NCBI GenBank assembly: GCA_963667715.1
Contig: OY763926.1
Span: forward strand, 3,968,001 to 4,032,000
Origin: JAFGDI01 sp963667715
Lineage (GTDB): Bacteria > Planctomycetota > Phycisphaerae > Sedimentisphaerales > SM23-30
Direction of reading: 5' to 3'
Length of the DNA stretch: 64,000 nt
Both the position numbers and the translations under genes were made by a program. How positions within the stretch are numbered: position 1 is the stretch's first letter; each line of letters begins with the position of its first letter. Shown in pieces: positions 33,689 through 42,179 of this stretch. Below the pieces are notes generated by a model. That model made no database searches. It was not told the DNA's origin and saw nothing but the letters and a program-made list of their open reading frames with translations.

Positions 33689-34576
33689 ATGACCAGAAAA
33701 AGCATTGTTGAAACTGTCAAAAGCGGCAGAGTACTTGTATCAGATGGAGCATGGGGCTCTTTTCTCTACCAAAAAGGCCTAAAACCTGGTGAATGCCCGG
33801 AACTGTGGTGCATTGACAGACCTGACGACGTGCTCTCGGTGGCCGCTGAATATATTGCCGCTGGCTCTGATATGGTCGAAACCAATACCTTCGGAGGCTC
33901 CAGCTTCAAACTCGAACATTATAACCTCAAAGATAAAACCTTTGAGATCAATAAAAAGGCAGCCGAACTCTCTCGCAAGGCCGCTGGCGAAAATTGCTGG
34001 GTTATCGCTTCTATTGGGCCTACCGGCAAAATGCTGCTTATGGGCGATGTTACCGAGCAGGAACTATACGATTCTTTCAAAGAACAGGCTATGGCACTGG
34101 AAGCCGGCGGTGCTGACGCGGTATGTATCGAAACTATGAGCGCCATCGATGAAGCGTCTATTGCGATCAAAGCAGCCAAGGAAAACACAAAGCTCGAAGT
34201 TATTTGCACTTTCACACTCGAACGCACTATACAGGGTGAATATCGCAGCATGATGGGAGTCAGCCCTCAACAGGCGGCCCAGGCTGCTATCGAAGCTGGT
34301 GCTGATATTGTCGGCACTAACTGCGGTAACGGCATGGAAAGAATGATCGAAATTGTCGCTCAAATGAAAGCAACCGCTGGCGATACACCTATACTGGTAC
34401 ATGCTAACGCTGGTCTGCCGCAAAACGTTGACGGCAAAGATATTTTCCCTGACACCCCGGAAGATATGGCACGCATGGCCCCTGAACTAGTAAAGGCCGG
34501 AGCCAATATCATCGGCGGCTGCTGCGGCTCAACACCAGCACATATCAACGCCATAAAAAATGCGGTGCAAAGCTAA
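33689..34576 (+). CDS. Homocysteine S-methyltransferase family protein
   Basis: Zinc-dependent methyltransferase barrel (295 aa from ATG 33689, which has AAGGAG 6 nt upstream; an in-frame GTG at 33683 is too close to it). VLVSDGAWGSFLYQKGLKPGECPE, VETNTFGGSSFKL, the first Zn ligand in VGTNCGNGMERM and the pair in IIGGCCGSTPAHINAI are complete. This resembles the Hcy domain of MetH and BHMT-like stand-alone proteins. The methyl donor is unknown (betaine, S-methylmethionine, or a corrinoid protein encoded elsewhere). Monocistronic with its own terminator. Confidence 0.88.
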   Translation: MTRKSIVETVKSGRVLVSDGAWGSFLYQKGLKPGECPELWCIDRPDDVLSVAAEYIAAGSDMVETNTFGGSSFKLEHYNLKDKTFEINKKAAELSRKAAGENCWVIASIGPTGKMLLMGDVTEQELYDSFKEQAMALEAGGADAVCIETMSAIDEASIAIKAAKENTKLEVICTFTLERTIQGEYRSMMGVSPQQAAQAAIEAGADIVGTNCGNGMERMIEIVAQMKATAGDTPILVHANAGLPQNVDGKDIFPDTPEDMARMAPELVKAGANIIGGCCGSTPAHINAIKNAVQS

Positions 34577-34603
34577 AGCTCATATTCGCCAGTAACATGA
34601 TCA

Positions 34604-34640
34604 TAAAAAAAAGCCGGTAATCAAATTACCGGCTTTTTTA
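34604..34640. terminator. Terminator between the methyltransferase gene and secDF
   Basis: AAGCCGGTAA-tcaaa-TTACCGGCTT (34611-34635) with A- and T-runs. Confidence 0.88.
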
Positions 34641-34666
34641 TTATACAAACTATTTTACCGCTAAGG

Positions 34667-37600
34667 TTAGTTCATTGGAACTCCCTGTGATACGGTATAG
34701 CCTTCTTCTTCCTCTGGCTGAATATCTACCGCACCCTTAAGCAGCGGAGATGCAATACCAATAGAAGAATAAGTACCAACAATCACACCAATGATCAGAA
34801 CATAATTAAACGGTCTCAAACCAGCACCACCCCAAATGTACATAACGATAAGCACAATTATTGTTGTTAGCGATGTCAGGATTGTACGAGACAGTGTCTG
34901 GTTAATACTGCCACTGATCATTTCACCGGTAAGAACTGTCTTCTTACCTCTGTTTTCACGGATACGGTCGAACACTACGATCGTATCATTCAGCGAATAA
35001 CCGATAACGGTCAGGAACGCTGCGATAACCGGCAGGTCGATCTTAAAGTCACTTATCAGCAGAGCTCTACCAATAGAGGTATTACTCAGGAACGCTGTTG
35101 CAGCGATCATACCCATAGAAATACTTACGTCATGGACAAGGGCAGCAACCGCAGCCAGACCAAAACGAATATTACCAAATCTCAGCCAGATATAAGCAAT
35201 GATCGCAAGCAACGATACCACAATAGAAATGATAGCATCTGTCATTGACTTACTACCCACTGATGGGTCGATCTGGGTCAGACGGGTAAATGATGTCTGA
35301 AGCTTAAGGGCATCTGTAAAGCGACCCTTTTCATTGGCAACAAAAGCTGACCATTCTACATCATCACTGATACCATAAACCACGTCTTCTGATAGTGTAA
35401 CCATCTCGATACTGCCTACAACAGTCTTGTCCTGGGCATTATCAGCGGCAAAGAATACACTTTCATTGTAATCATACTTCTCAAAATCTGAACGCAGTCT
35501 TGTACGTTCAAAACGATCAGCAATGCTTTCCAGAGTATCATTCTTACCAGGTGCAAAATCAGCTGTCAGCAGAACGCCGCCGCTATAAGCTCCCAGATAA
35601 GGCTTCTTGCTGATAATATCATCTGTTATCGCTACAGCCTGAATATTTGATGGCTCAAGGTCAGTGATAACATTCAGATAATCACCGATAGCAGCGATAA
35701 TTGTTTCACCAACGATATTATCCATTACCGGTTCAGTAGACTCGGCATCTGGCATAACCTTCTTGATTGCCTTCTTAACCTGGTTCACACTTGACTGATG
35801 AGTAACCATAGTGATCACACCATCTTTATCTGTGAATGTACTATTCGCCAAACGACGGTCACCCATTGACTTGGCATAAGTATCAAAAGCAGCCTTAACC
35901 TCAGTCAATGTCATTTTTTCACCTTCACCAGGTGTAATATCTACTGTTATAAGGTTAGTCGCTGTTGTAACGATTTCATATTCCAGATTCGCCGGATCGC
36001 CAACCTGCTGTACTCTGCATGCCGCGATCTCTGGATCTGTGCTGCTCTCATGGATACTGTCTTCGATAATACCACGAAGTATCAGTCCCTTTTCTGCATC
36101 ACTCTTGTTCTGATCTTCTGCAGATAGTAAACCCATAGCCTTTTCTGTTTCCAGTCTCACCTGAACACTTACACCACCAGTAAACTCGATCGAGTACAGA
36201 CTGTTTGTATCATTCTGGCGACTTGCAAACATCAGGATACCTGACACAACCATCACACCAGAAACTGTCCAGAATATAGGCTTTAACTTTATCCAGTTTA
36301 CACTTGGATGATCCAGCAGGTGCATCATGCTCAACTTATCGCCAAGCTTATTGATATCTGCCAGCCAATCAAATACCAGCCTGGTTACAAACAAAGCAGT
36401 AAACATAGAACTTACAATACCGATCATAAGAGCAAGAGCAAAACCCTTGATCTCTTCTGATGCCATAACCCAAAGGATCAGGGCTACCAGGAAGGTTGTA
36501 AGGTTAGCATCAAAAATTGTCCAGAACGCACGGTCGTAACCATTCTTGATTGCGATACGAAGCGAGCTGCCGCCCTTAAGTTCTTCACGAATACGCTCGA
36601 AAATAAGTACGTTAGCATCAACCGCCATACCAACAGTCAGGATCAAGGCCGCAATACCCGGCATTGTAAAGGTAGCATGACTAAATGCCATAATACCAAC
36701 AATTATAACCATATTTGAGAGCAGGGCAATATCTGCCAGACTACCTGCCAGACGATAGTATATAAGCATAAATACTACAACTGCCAGCAGACCGATAAAA
36801 CCTGCACGGCTACCAGCACGAAGGTTATCTTTACCCAGTGTTGGACCAATATTATTTTCTGAGATTGGCTCATCACTCAAACGAGCTGGAAGTGAACCAG
36901 CCTTGAGCTTATCTGCCAGCTCGATAGTCTGCTTCATTGTGAAGCTGCCGGTAATAATACCTGAACCGCGAATCGGTGAATTAATATTTGGTGCTGAAAT
37001 AGCTTCATCATCAAGCAGAATACACAGCGGACGATCGGTATTGTCTCTGGTTAAAGTATAGAAATACTCAGAACCATTAGCATTAAACGCAAATGATACC
37101 GCTGGTGAACCGTACTGATCCTGATCTGGACGAGCTGCCTTGAGCTTCCAGGTACTGTCACCACTACCTACCAGAATCTCGCCTTTCTTATTTGAAGCCA
37201 GAACATAACTGTCTTCAACATACTGACCAATGATCACACCACCAGCTCTGAATGTCTTTGCATCGCGAATCTTACGCCATACATAATCTTCTGTACTTGC
37301 CTTAACCGGACCGTACTCTGCCAATCTATTAATATAGTCACTTACTCTGCCGGCCAGATCTTCAGAATCCGGACTTGGCAGTATCCTGAATTCCAGAACA
37401 CCGCTACCTCTGAGCATACGCTTTAGATCTTCCGGATCGTCAAGACGACCAGAAACACCAGCATACTTATCATAAGCAGCTGTTATTTCATTTATCAGAA
37501 CTGTTTCTTCTGCATGAGTCTCTTTCAATGCCTTGAGCTCTTCGGCACGACGCTGAGGGGCAGCTGCCAGATACTTCTCCAGACGATCAACATTGATATT

Positions 37601-38413
37601 TGACTTCTCAAGCTTACGAAGAATATCGTTTTCCTGTTCTACCAGACCGCCGTCACCTGTCATACTGCTGCGAAGCTCAGAAAGCTTGCCACGTACAGTA
37701 ATATAGCTCTTAACGACTTCTTCCAGTGCCGGGTCTTCATTAGCTACCTTGCTAACTTCTGCCGCACGGTTAGGATCGTCCAGGCTATCCCATCTGCGAC
37801 GCAGTGAGTCAAGACGAGTGCTATAAATTCCAGCTTCATCAGCCTTGGCACGAAGATCACTATCCTGAACTAGAACCTCAGCCAGTGAACTGCGAGCCGC
37901 TTCGATCTTATCATGAACTTCAGCAAGTTCGCTTAATGTAGCTATACGACCTTCATTGCCAGCTGCCAGTTTATCAAACAGGACGCTACGCCCTTCTTTA
38001 TATTCTTCTACTGTCTTGCCATCAGGGTGTACCAATGCTTCTTTAACTTTCAGCATATTGATATTACCAGCTTCAAGCTTGGACAGCTGTTCGCGATATT
38101 CGCCACGAAGTCTGCGGGTTTCTTCTGTTGCCAGTGGAAGCTGAATTTCGATCTTATCGACACCATGAGGACGCCAAACCAGACCCATCTGATCACTTGG
38201 GTCAATACGCTGACGTAAGATACGGATCATATCTTCACTAACACCGCGACGCTCTGACTCTGGCATATCGGTTGTATCTATTTCATACAGAAAGCTCGAA
38301 CCACCACCAAGGTCGATACCAGGCTTTAGGCCATTTTTGAATATACTCAGGCCCAATACGGCTATCAGTATGCCAACCAGAAAAAACTTCCACTTTAGTT
38401 CTTTATTCATCAT
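34667..38413 (-). CDS. secDF: Protein translocase SecDF fusion with large insertions
   Basis: Proton-driven accessory of the Sec translocon, 1248 aa in one chain, whereas typical SecDF fusions are about 750-850. The SecD half begins MMNKELKWKFFLVGILIAVLG and has GIDLGGGSSFLYEI; the SecF half begins near IKLKPIFWTVSGVM with SIEFTGGVSVQVRL. Each half keeps six transmembrane helices, including LILTVGMAVDANVLIFERIREEL and FLTVIGYSLNDTIVVFDRIREN. A coiled-coil-rich insert of about 230 residues (about 97-325) interrupts the first periplasmic domain between IEIQLPLATEE and MLRGSGVLEFRI; a second, longer than usual periplasmic loop is in SecF. It is 146 bp downstream of yajC on the same strand. Confidence 0.95.
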   Translation of the reverse strand: MMNKELKWKFFLVGILIAVLGLSIFKNGLKPGIDLGGGSSFLYEIDTTDMPESERRGVSEDMIRILRQRIDPSDQMGLVWRPHGVDKIEIQLPLATEETRRLRGEYREQLSKLEAGNINMLKVKEALVHPDGKTVEEYKEGRSVLFDKLAAGNEGRIATLSELAEVHDKIEAARSSLAEVLVQDSDLRAKADEAGIYSTRLDSLRRRWDSLDDPNRAAEVSKVANEDPALEEVVKSYITVRGKLSELRSSMTGDGGLVEQENDILRKLEKSNINVDRLEKYLAAAPQRRAEELKALKETHAEETVLINEITAAYDKYAGVSGRLDDPEDLKRMLRGSGVLEFRILPSPDSEDLAGRVSDYINRLAEYGPVKASTEDYVWRKIRDAKTFRAGGVIIGQYVEDSYVLASNKKGEILVGSGDSTWKLKAARPDQDQYGSPAVSFAFNANGSEYFYTLTRDNTDRPLCILLDDEAISAPNINSPIRGSGIITGSFTMKQTIELADKLKAGSLPARLSDEPISENNIGPTLGKDNLRAGSRAGFIGLLAVVVFMLIYYRLAGSLADIALLSNMVIIVGIMAFSHATFTMPGIAALILTVGMAVDANVLIFERIREELKGGSSLRIAIKNGYDRAFWTIFDANLTTFLVALILWVMASEEIKGFALALMIGIVSSMFTALFVTRLVFDWLADINKLGDKLSMMHLLDHPSVNWIKLKPIFWTVSGVMVVSGILMFASRQNDTNSLYSIEFTGGVSVQVRLETEKAMGLLSAEDQNKSDAEKGLILRGIIEDSIHESSTDPEIAACRVQQVGDPANLEYEIVTTATNLITVDITPGEGEKMTLTEVKAAFDTYAKSMGDRRLANSTFTDKDGVITMVTHQSSVNQVKKAIKKVMPDAESTEPVMDNIVGETIIAAIGDYLNVITDLEPSNIQAVAITDDIISKKPYLGAYSGGVLLTADFAPGKNDTLESIADRFERTRLRSDFEKYDYNESVFFAADNAQDKTVVGSIEMVTLSEDVVYGISDDVEWSAFVANEKGRFTDALKLQTSFTRLTQIDPSVGSKSMTDAIISIVVSLLAIIAYIWLRFGNIRFGLAAVAALVHDVSISMGMIAATAFLSNTSIGRALLISDFKIDLPVIAAFLTVIGYSLNDTIVVFDRIRENRGKKTVLTGEMISGSINQTLSRTILTSLTTIIVLIVMYIWGGAGLRPFNYVLIIGVIVGTYSSIGIASPLLKGAVDIQPEEEEGYTVSQGVPMN

Positions 38414-38559
38414 ATAGACTTTCTTTTACCTTTGTTACACGAACGGTAAACAGCCAGGTTTCAACTGTTTCCAACTCCTTAAACAAATCCTGAATACCTA
38501 AACTTAACTTTAATTCAGCACATCAATTATTATTCTTCTCAACAAAACACTAACAGCTT

Positions 38560-38955
38560 TTAGTCTGCCAGAACTTCGCCAATACCTTCACGCACCATCT
38601 TGATACGTGTATTATTTGATTCATCTATCTTTACTATTATTTCTTTTTCACGAACTTCTACCACTGTTCCAATGATACCGCCGATTGTTCTGACCTTATC
38701 ATTCTTCTTCATATCGCTTAGCATTTGCTTGCGGGCTTTTTCCTTCTTCTGTGGCCCTCTCATCATGAAAAAGTACAGTAGACCTAGCATTATCAGCAGC
38801 GGAGCAAACGAAGCCCATGGATTCTGTGGCGGCAAATCCTTATCACCTGTTTTAACCTCAGGTGAACCATCTACTGATACCTGGGACTCGGTTTCCACTC
38901 CCTGCAACTGCTGAGGATTGGCTTCGGCCTCCGCCAGGAATAATACGTCAAACAT
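38560..38955 (-). CDS. yajC: Preprotein translocase subunit YajC
   Basis: Small membrane partner of SecDF (131 aa). One transmembrane helix (SFAPLLIMLGLLYFFMMRGPQKKEKARK) and the cytoplasmic KKNDKVRTIGGIIGTVVEVREKEIIVKID fold match the family. The N-terminus is about 45 residues longer than usual (acidic, with QQLQGVETESQVSVDG), apparently periplasmic. yajC-secDF is a conserved operon order, supporting both calls. Confidence 0.93.
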   Translation of the reverse strand: MFDVLFLAEAEANPQQLQGVETESQVSVDGSPEVKTGDKDLPPQNPWASFAPLLIMLGLLYFFMMRGPQKKEKARKQMLSDMKKNDKVRTIGGIIGTVVEVREKEIIVKIDESNNTRIKMVREGIGEVLAD

Positions 38956-39365
38956 TCGTTAAACCCTTTCGTTATAATACATTCTAAATCTTTTAATTTG
39001 TTATGATATAGTATTTATACAGTTTAGAACGCAATATTATAACAAAAGCCGCAGGAAAATGCGCCAATTTTTTTAGCTCTCTACTAACATATTTTTCAGA
39101 TTATCTTTATCGGCGATTTTTACCTACTGCCATAAATTCAACTTCTCATAAATACATATTTTTATTGGATATACACGTTTTAATACTTGTTTGTTCATTT
39201 ATTCTTCTCACCTGAGAAGTTTTTACAGACCGACAAATACCCCGTTTTTGACGCAAAATTTCACTTTCCAGAAAAAAAACCTTTACTTTTCTCTACCATA
39301 CGATATAATACTTAATTCCAAAAACACTAGAAGAAACATAAATTATTATAAACGGAGAGTTTACT
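38956..39365. other. Divergent intergenic region yajC / rpmE
   Basis: 410 bp, AT-rich. No hairpin or gene that I can support; promoters for both flanking genes must lie here. Confidence 0.45.
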
Positions 39366-39578
39366 GTGAAAAAAGGCATTCATCCAGACTATGTAGAGTG
39401 CAAAGTAAAATGTGGTTGTGGAAATGTTTTCACCACACGTGCTACTCAGGCGGAAATTGGTGTTGAAATTTGCTCAGCTTGTCACCCTTTCTACACTGGC
39501 AAGCAGAAGTTTGTTGATACTGCTGGTAGAATTGATAAATTCAAGAAGAAATTCGGCGGCAACTACTTCAACAAATAG
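39366..39578 (+). CDS. rpmE: 50S ribosomal protein L31 (zinc-binding type)
   Basis: 70 aa. Has the cysteine-containing (C+) form: KVKCGCGNVFTTRAT and VEICSACHPFYTGKQKFVDTAGRIDKFKKKFG, so four Cys for zinc, implying a zinc-replete paralogue. ATG at 39366 preceded by CGGAGAGTTTACTGTG. Followed by a strong terminator and then prfA; rpmE-prfA adjacency is common in bacteria. Confidence 0.96.
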   Translation: MKKGIHPDYVECKVKCGCGNVFTTRATQAEIGVEICSACHPFYTGKQKFVDTAGRIDKFKKKFGGNYFNK

Positions 39579-39596
39579 TTCTCACTTTGATATAAA

Positions 39597-39648
39597 CACG
39601 CTGGGTATATACGTTAATAGCGGTACGTACCCAGCGTGATTTTTTTTA
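39597..39648 (+). terminator. Strong terminator after rpmE
   Basis: CACGCTGGGTA..ACGT pairs with ACGTACCCAGCGTG (39597-39638), followed by eight Ts. Confidence 0.9.
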
Positions 39649-39711
39649 AATTCTCCCTCCTTTTCCTTTTGCTCTAACCTTTTAACAATAACCCTGCGGG
39701 GAATATATATC

Positions 39712-40815
39712 ATGGCTGCATTTGAACTTACAGAAACTGACCAAAAAATCCTTGAGAAACTCGCTGCTCTAACCGAACAATATAGAGCTCTTGAAGACAA
39801 GATGAACGATCCGGCTGTTGCAAGTAATCCTACCGAAATTACAACGCTGGCAAAAGAGCACGGCAAACTCAAACCCATGGTGGAAAACTACCTGCTCTTC
39901 CAAAAAGGCTTCGAACAGTATCAGGACGCAGTAGAAATGTCGACTGATAAGACTCTTGATACTGAAATGAGAGACCTGGCCTTTATGGAAGCTGAAGAAC
40001 TGGCTGAAACTCTCACTACCGAGATCGAAAATATCAAAGAAAAGCTCGTTATGAGCGATGATTCTGCGATCGACTCTGTTATTATCGAAGTCAGAGCCGG
40101 TACTGGTGGCGACGAAGCTGCTATTTTCGCTGGCAATCTCTACGAAATGTACAAGTACTACTGCGAAAAGATGCATTGGAAAGTTGAGCCTATGGAGTTC
40201 GCTGCCGCATCTATGGGTGGCTATAAAGAAGCTATTTTCGGCGTTAAAGGACCTGGCGTTTGGCAGGCCCTCGGTTACGAAGGTGGTGGTCATCGTGTTC
40301 AGCGTGTACCTGAAACCGAATCTCAGGGTAGAATTCATACTTCAGCCGCTACTGTAGCTGTTTTACCTGAACCAGAAGACGTGGAAATTGACATCAAAAA
40401 AGAAGATGTTATCGAACACGTTTGCAGATCAAGCGGACCTGGCGGCCAGAATGTTAATAAAGTTAACTCTGCTATCAAGCTGGAACATATTCCTACCGGC
40501 ATTACCGTAAGTATGCAGGATGAAAACAGCCAGCATAAAAACAGATCTAAGGCATGGCGCATCCTAAAGAGTCGTGTATTTGAAAAAATGCTGTCTGAGG
40601 TGAACGCTGAAAGGGCCGACCAGAGAAAATCCATAATTGGTTCCGGCGATAGATCTCAAAGAGTCAGAACATACAACTTCCCGCAAAACAGGGTCACTGA
40701 CCACAGAATAAACCTATCACTATATTCGCTTGATAAATTCATGCTTGGTGATATGGACCAAATGATTAAAGCTCTTATCGATTTCGATAAACAACAGAGA
40801 TTACAGAACTTATAA
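39712..40815 (+). CDS. prfA: Peptide chain release factor 1
   Basis: Terminates translation at UAA/UAG. 367 aa. The GGQ loop SSGPGGQNVNKVNSAIKL is intact. The stop-codon-recognition tripeptide is the RF1 type P-x-T (HRVQRVPETESQGRIHTSA, usually PAT), which separates it from RF2. The C-terminal DRSQRVRTYNFPQNRVTDHRI is standard. prmC, which methylates the GGQ glutamine and often follows prfA, is not next to it. GGGG precedes the ATG at modest spacing. Confidence 0.97.
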   Translation: MAAFELTETDQKILEKLAALTEQYRALEDKMNDPAVASNPTEITTLAKEHGKLKPMVENYLLFQKGFEQYQDAVEMSTDKTLDTEMRDLAFMEAEELAETLTTEIENIKEKLVMSDDSAIDSVIIEVRAGTGGDEAAIFAGNLYEMYKYYCEKMHWKVEPMEFAAASMGGYKEAIFGVKGPGVWQALGYEGGGHRVQRVPETESQGRIHTSAATVAVLPEPEDVEIDIKKEDVIEHVCRSSGPGGQNVNKVNSAIKLEHIPTGITVSMQDENSQHKNRSKAWRILKSRVFEKMLSEVNAERADQRKSIIGSGDRSQRVRTYNFPQNRVTDHRINLSLYSLDKFMLGDMDQMIKALIDFDKQQRLQNL

Positions 40816-40842
40816 TCGTCTGTATATAAATATCAGTTTACA

Positions 40843-40884
40843 CCAAAGAGTATCAGCTATTACAGTCTGATACTCTTTTTTTTG
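40843..40884. terminator. Bidirectional terminator between prfA and the U32 gene
   Basis: AAGAGTATCAG pairs with CTGATACTCTT (40846-40877) with a T8 tract. Confidence 0.88.
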
Positions 40885-40891
40885 TACCTTA

Positions 40892-42109
40892 TCATTTATC
40901 TATTACAAGCTTATATAGCTCATCATTTTTGCGAATACGAACCGGACATGGGAAAGTAGCACGACATTTATCTGCCGTTTCTATTGCCTGGGAATTCTCA
41001 TCTAATAATCCCTCGATCGCAAACTCTACTACGCCAGTCTTATTACCGTGAACCTGCACCAGATCCCCCACCGATAAAGGCTGCGATGTCACTTCTATAT
41101 AAGCCGCATCTGCATTCTTAAAATAATTGATTATCCGGCCGCAATATGCCTTCTTCTGAGTTGCCGCCGAACCATATCGGTCAGCCCAATCATTCACTGT
41201 CGGCTTACCCATAAGAAAACCATCGGAAAAGCCCCGGTTATAGACCTTGCCAACCTCATCCTTGAGCTCAGCAACCAATTCAGCACAAAATTCACCGCTA
41301 AAATACGCATCTATCGCTTTACGATATGCCCGTGTTACGGTATAAACATATTCTGGTGGCCTGCTTCTGCCCTCTATCTTGAACGAATCAATACCAGCTT
41401 CTATCATTTTATCAATAACTGCCAGTGAACATAGATCCTTTGGGCTCAAAATATAGTTGTTTCCTACCGTCAGCTCTTTACCTGAATCCATATCCTTTAC
41501 CGCATACTCAGCCCGACACGGCTGAAGGCAATCTCCCTTATTTGCTGACCTGCCATGCAAAAACTCACTTATAAAACAGCGTCCCGATACACTCACACAC
41601 ATAGCACCATGACAAAAGACTTCTATCTCAGTATCAACAGCCTTGCGAATTGCCGCTATCTGCTCAAGATCGAGCTCTCTGGCCGCCACAAATCGCTCCG
41701 CACCCAGCTCGGTATAAAACCTCGCTGCATCAGTATTAGAGATACTTGCCTGAGTAGAGATATGAAACGCCAAACCAAGTTTCTTGCACCTGCTAATAAC
41801 CGCCATATCCCAGCATATAACCGCATCAACCTCAGCATCAGCAACCACATCCAGAATCTCATCGAGTGAGGCTAGTTCACTATCATACATAACCGTATTT
41901 AACGTAACATAAACTTTCACTCCTTGACTATGAGCTTCTTTTACCACTTCCGCAAGCATCTCCAGTGCTATCCCCTTGGAATTCACCCTCATGTTCAGAT
42001 CGCCAACGCCAAAATATACCGCGTCTGCCCCGCCACTTATCGCCGCTGACAGTGATACCAGGTCTCTTACCGGTGCCAAAAGTTCTGGTTTACTATATGT
42101 CATAGTCAT
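40892..42109 (-). CDS. Peptidase U32 family protein (TrhP/RlhA-like)
   Basis: 405 aa, radical-free U32 family. Characterised members act in hydroxylation of tRNA uridine-34 (TrhP) or 23S rRNA cytidine (RlhA), or as collagenase-like proteins. N-terminal PELLAPVRDLVSLSAAISGGADAVYFGVGDLNMR; the U32 signature EVFCHGAMCVSVSGRCFISEFLHGRSANKGDCLQPCR carries the cysteines thought to bind an Fe-S cluster; C-terminal domain with DLVQVHGNKTG. By length and signature TrhP-like seems best, but the subgroup cannot be fixed by eye. Convergent with prfA. Confidence 0.88.
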   Translation of the reverse strand: MTMTYSKPELLAPVRDLVSLSAAISGGADAVYFGVGDLNMRVNSKGIALEMLAEVVKEAHSQGVKVYVTLNTVMYDSELASLDEILDVVADAEVDAVICWDMAVISRCKKLGLAFHISTQASISNTDAARFYTELGAERFVAARELDLEQIAAIRKAVDTEIEVFCHGAMCVSVSGRCFISEFLHGRSANKGDCLQPCRAEYAVKDMDSGKELTVGNNYILSPKDLCSLAVIDKMIEAGIDSFKIEGRSRPPEYVYTVTRAYRKAIDAYFSGEFCAELVAELKDEVGKVYNRGFSDGFLMGKPTVNDWADRYGSAATQKKAYCGRIINYFKNADAAYIEVTSQPLSVGDLVQVHGNKTGVVEFAIEGLLDENSQAIETADKCRATFPCPVRIRKNDELYKLVIDK

Positions 42110-42118
42110 TACTCTTTC

Positions 42119-42157
42119 AAAAAAAAAGGCCGTAACTGGTAACCAGCACGGCCTTTG
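42119..42157 (-). terminator. Terminator after the secretin-like gene
   Basis: On the minus strand AAAGGCCGT pairs with ACGGCCTTT (42125-42155), followed by a T-run. Confidence 0.85.
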
Positions 42158-42179
42158 AATTCTTTATATAACCAGCTGA

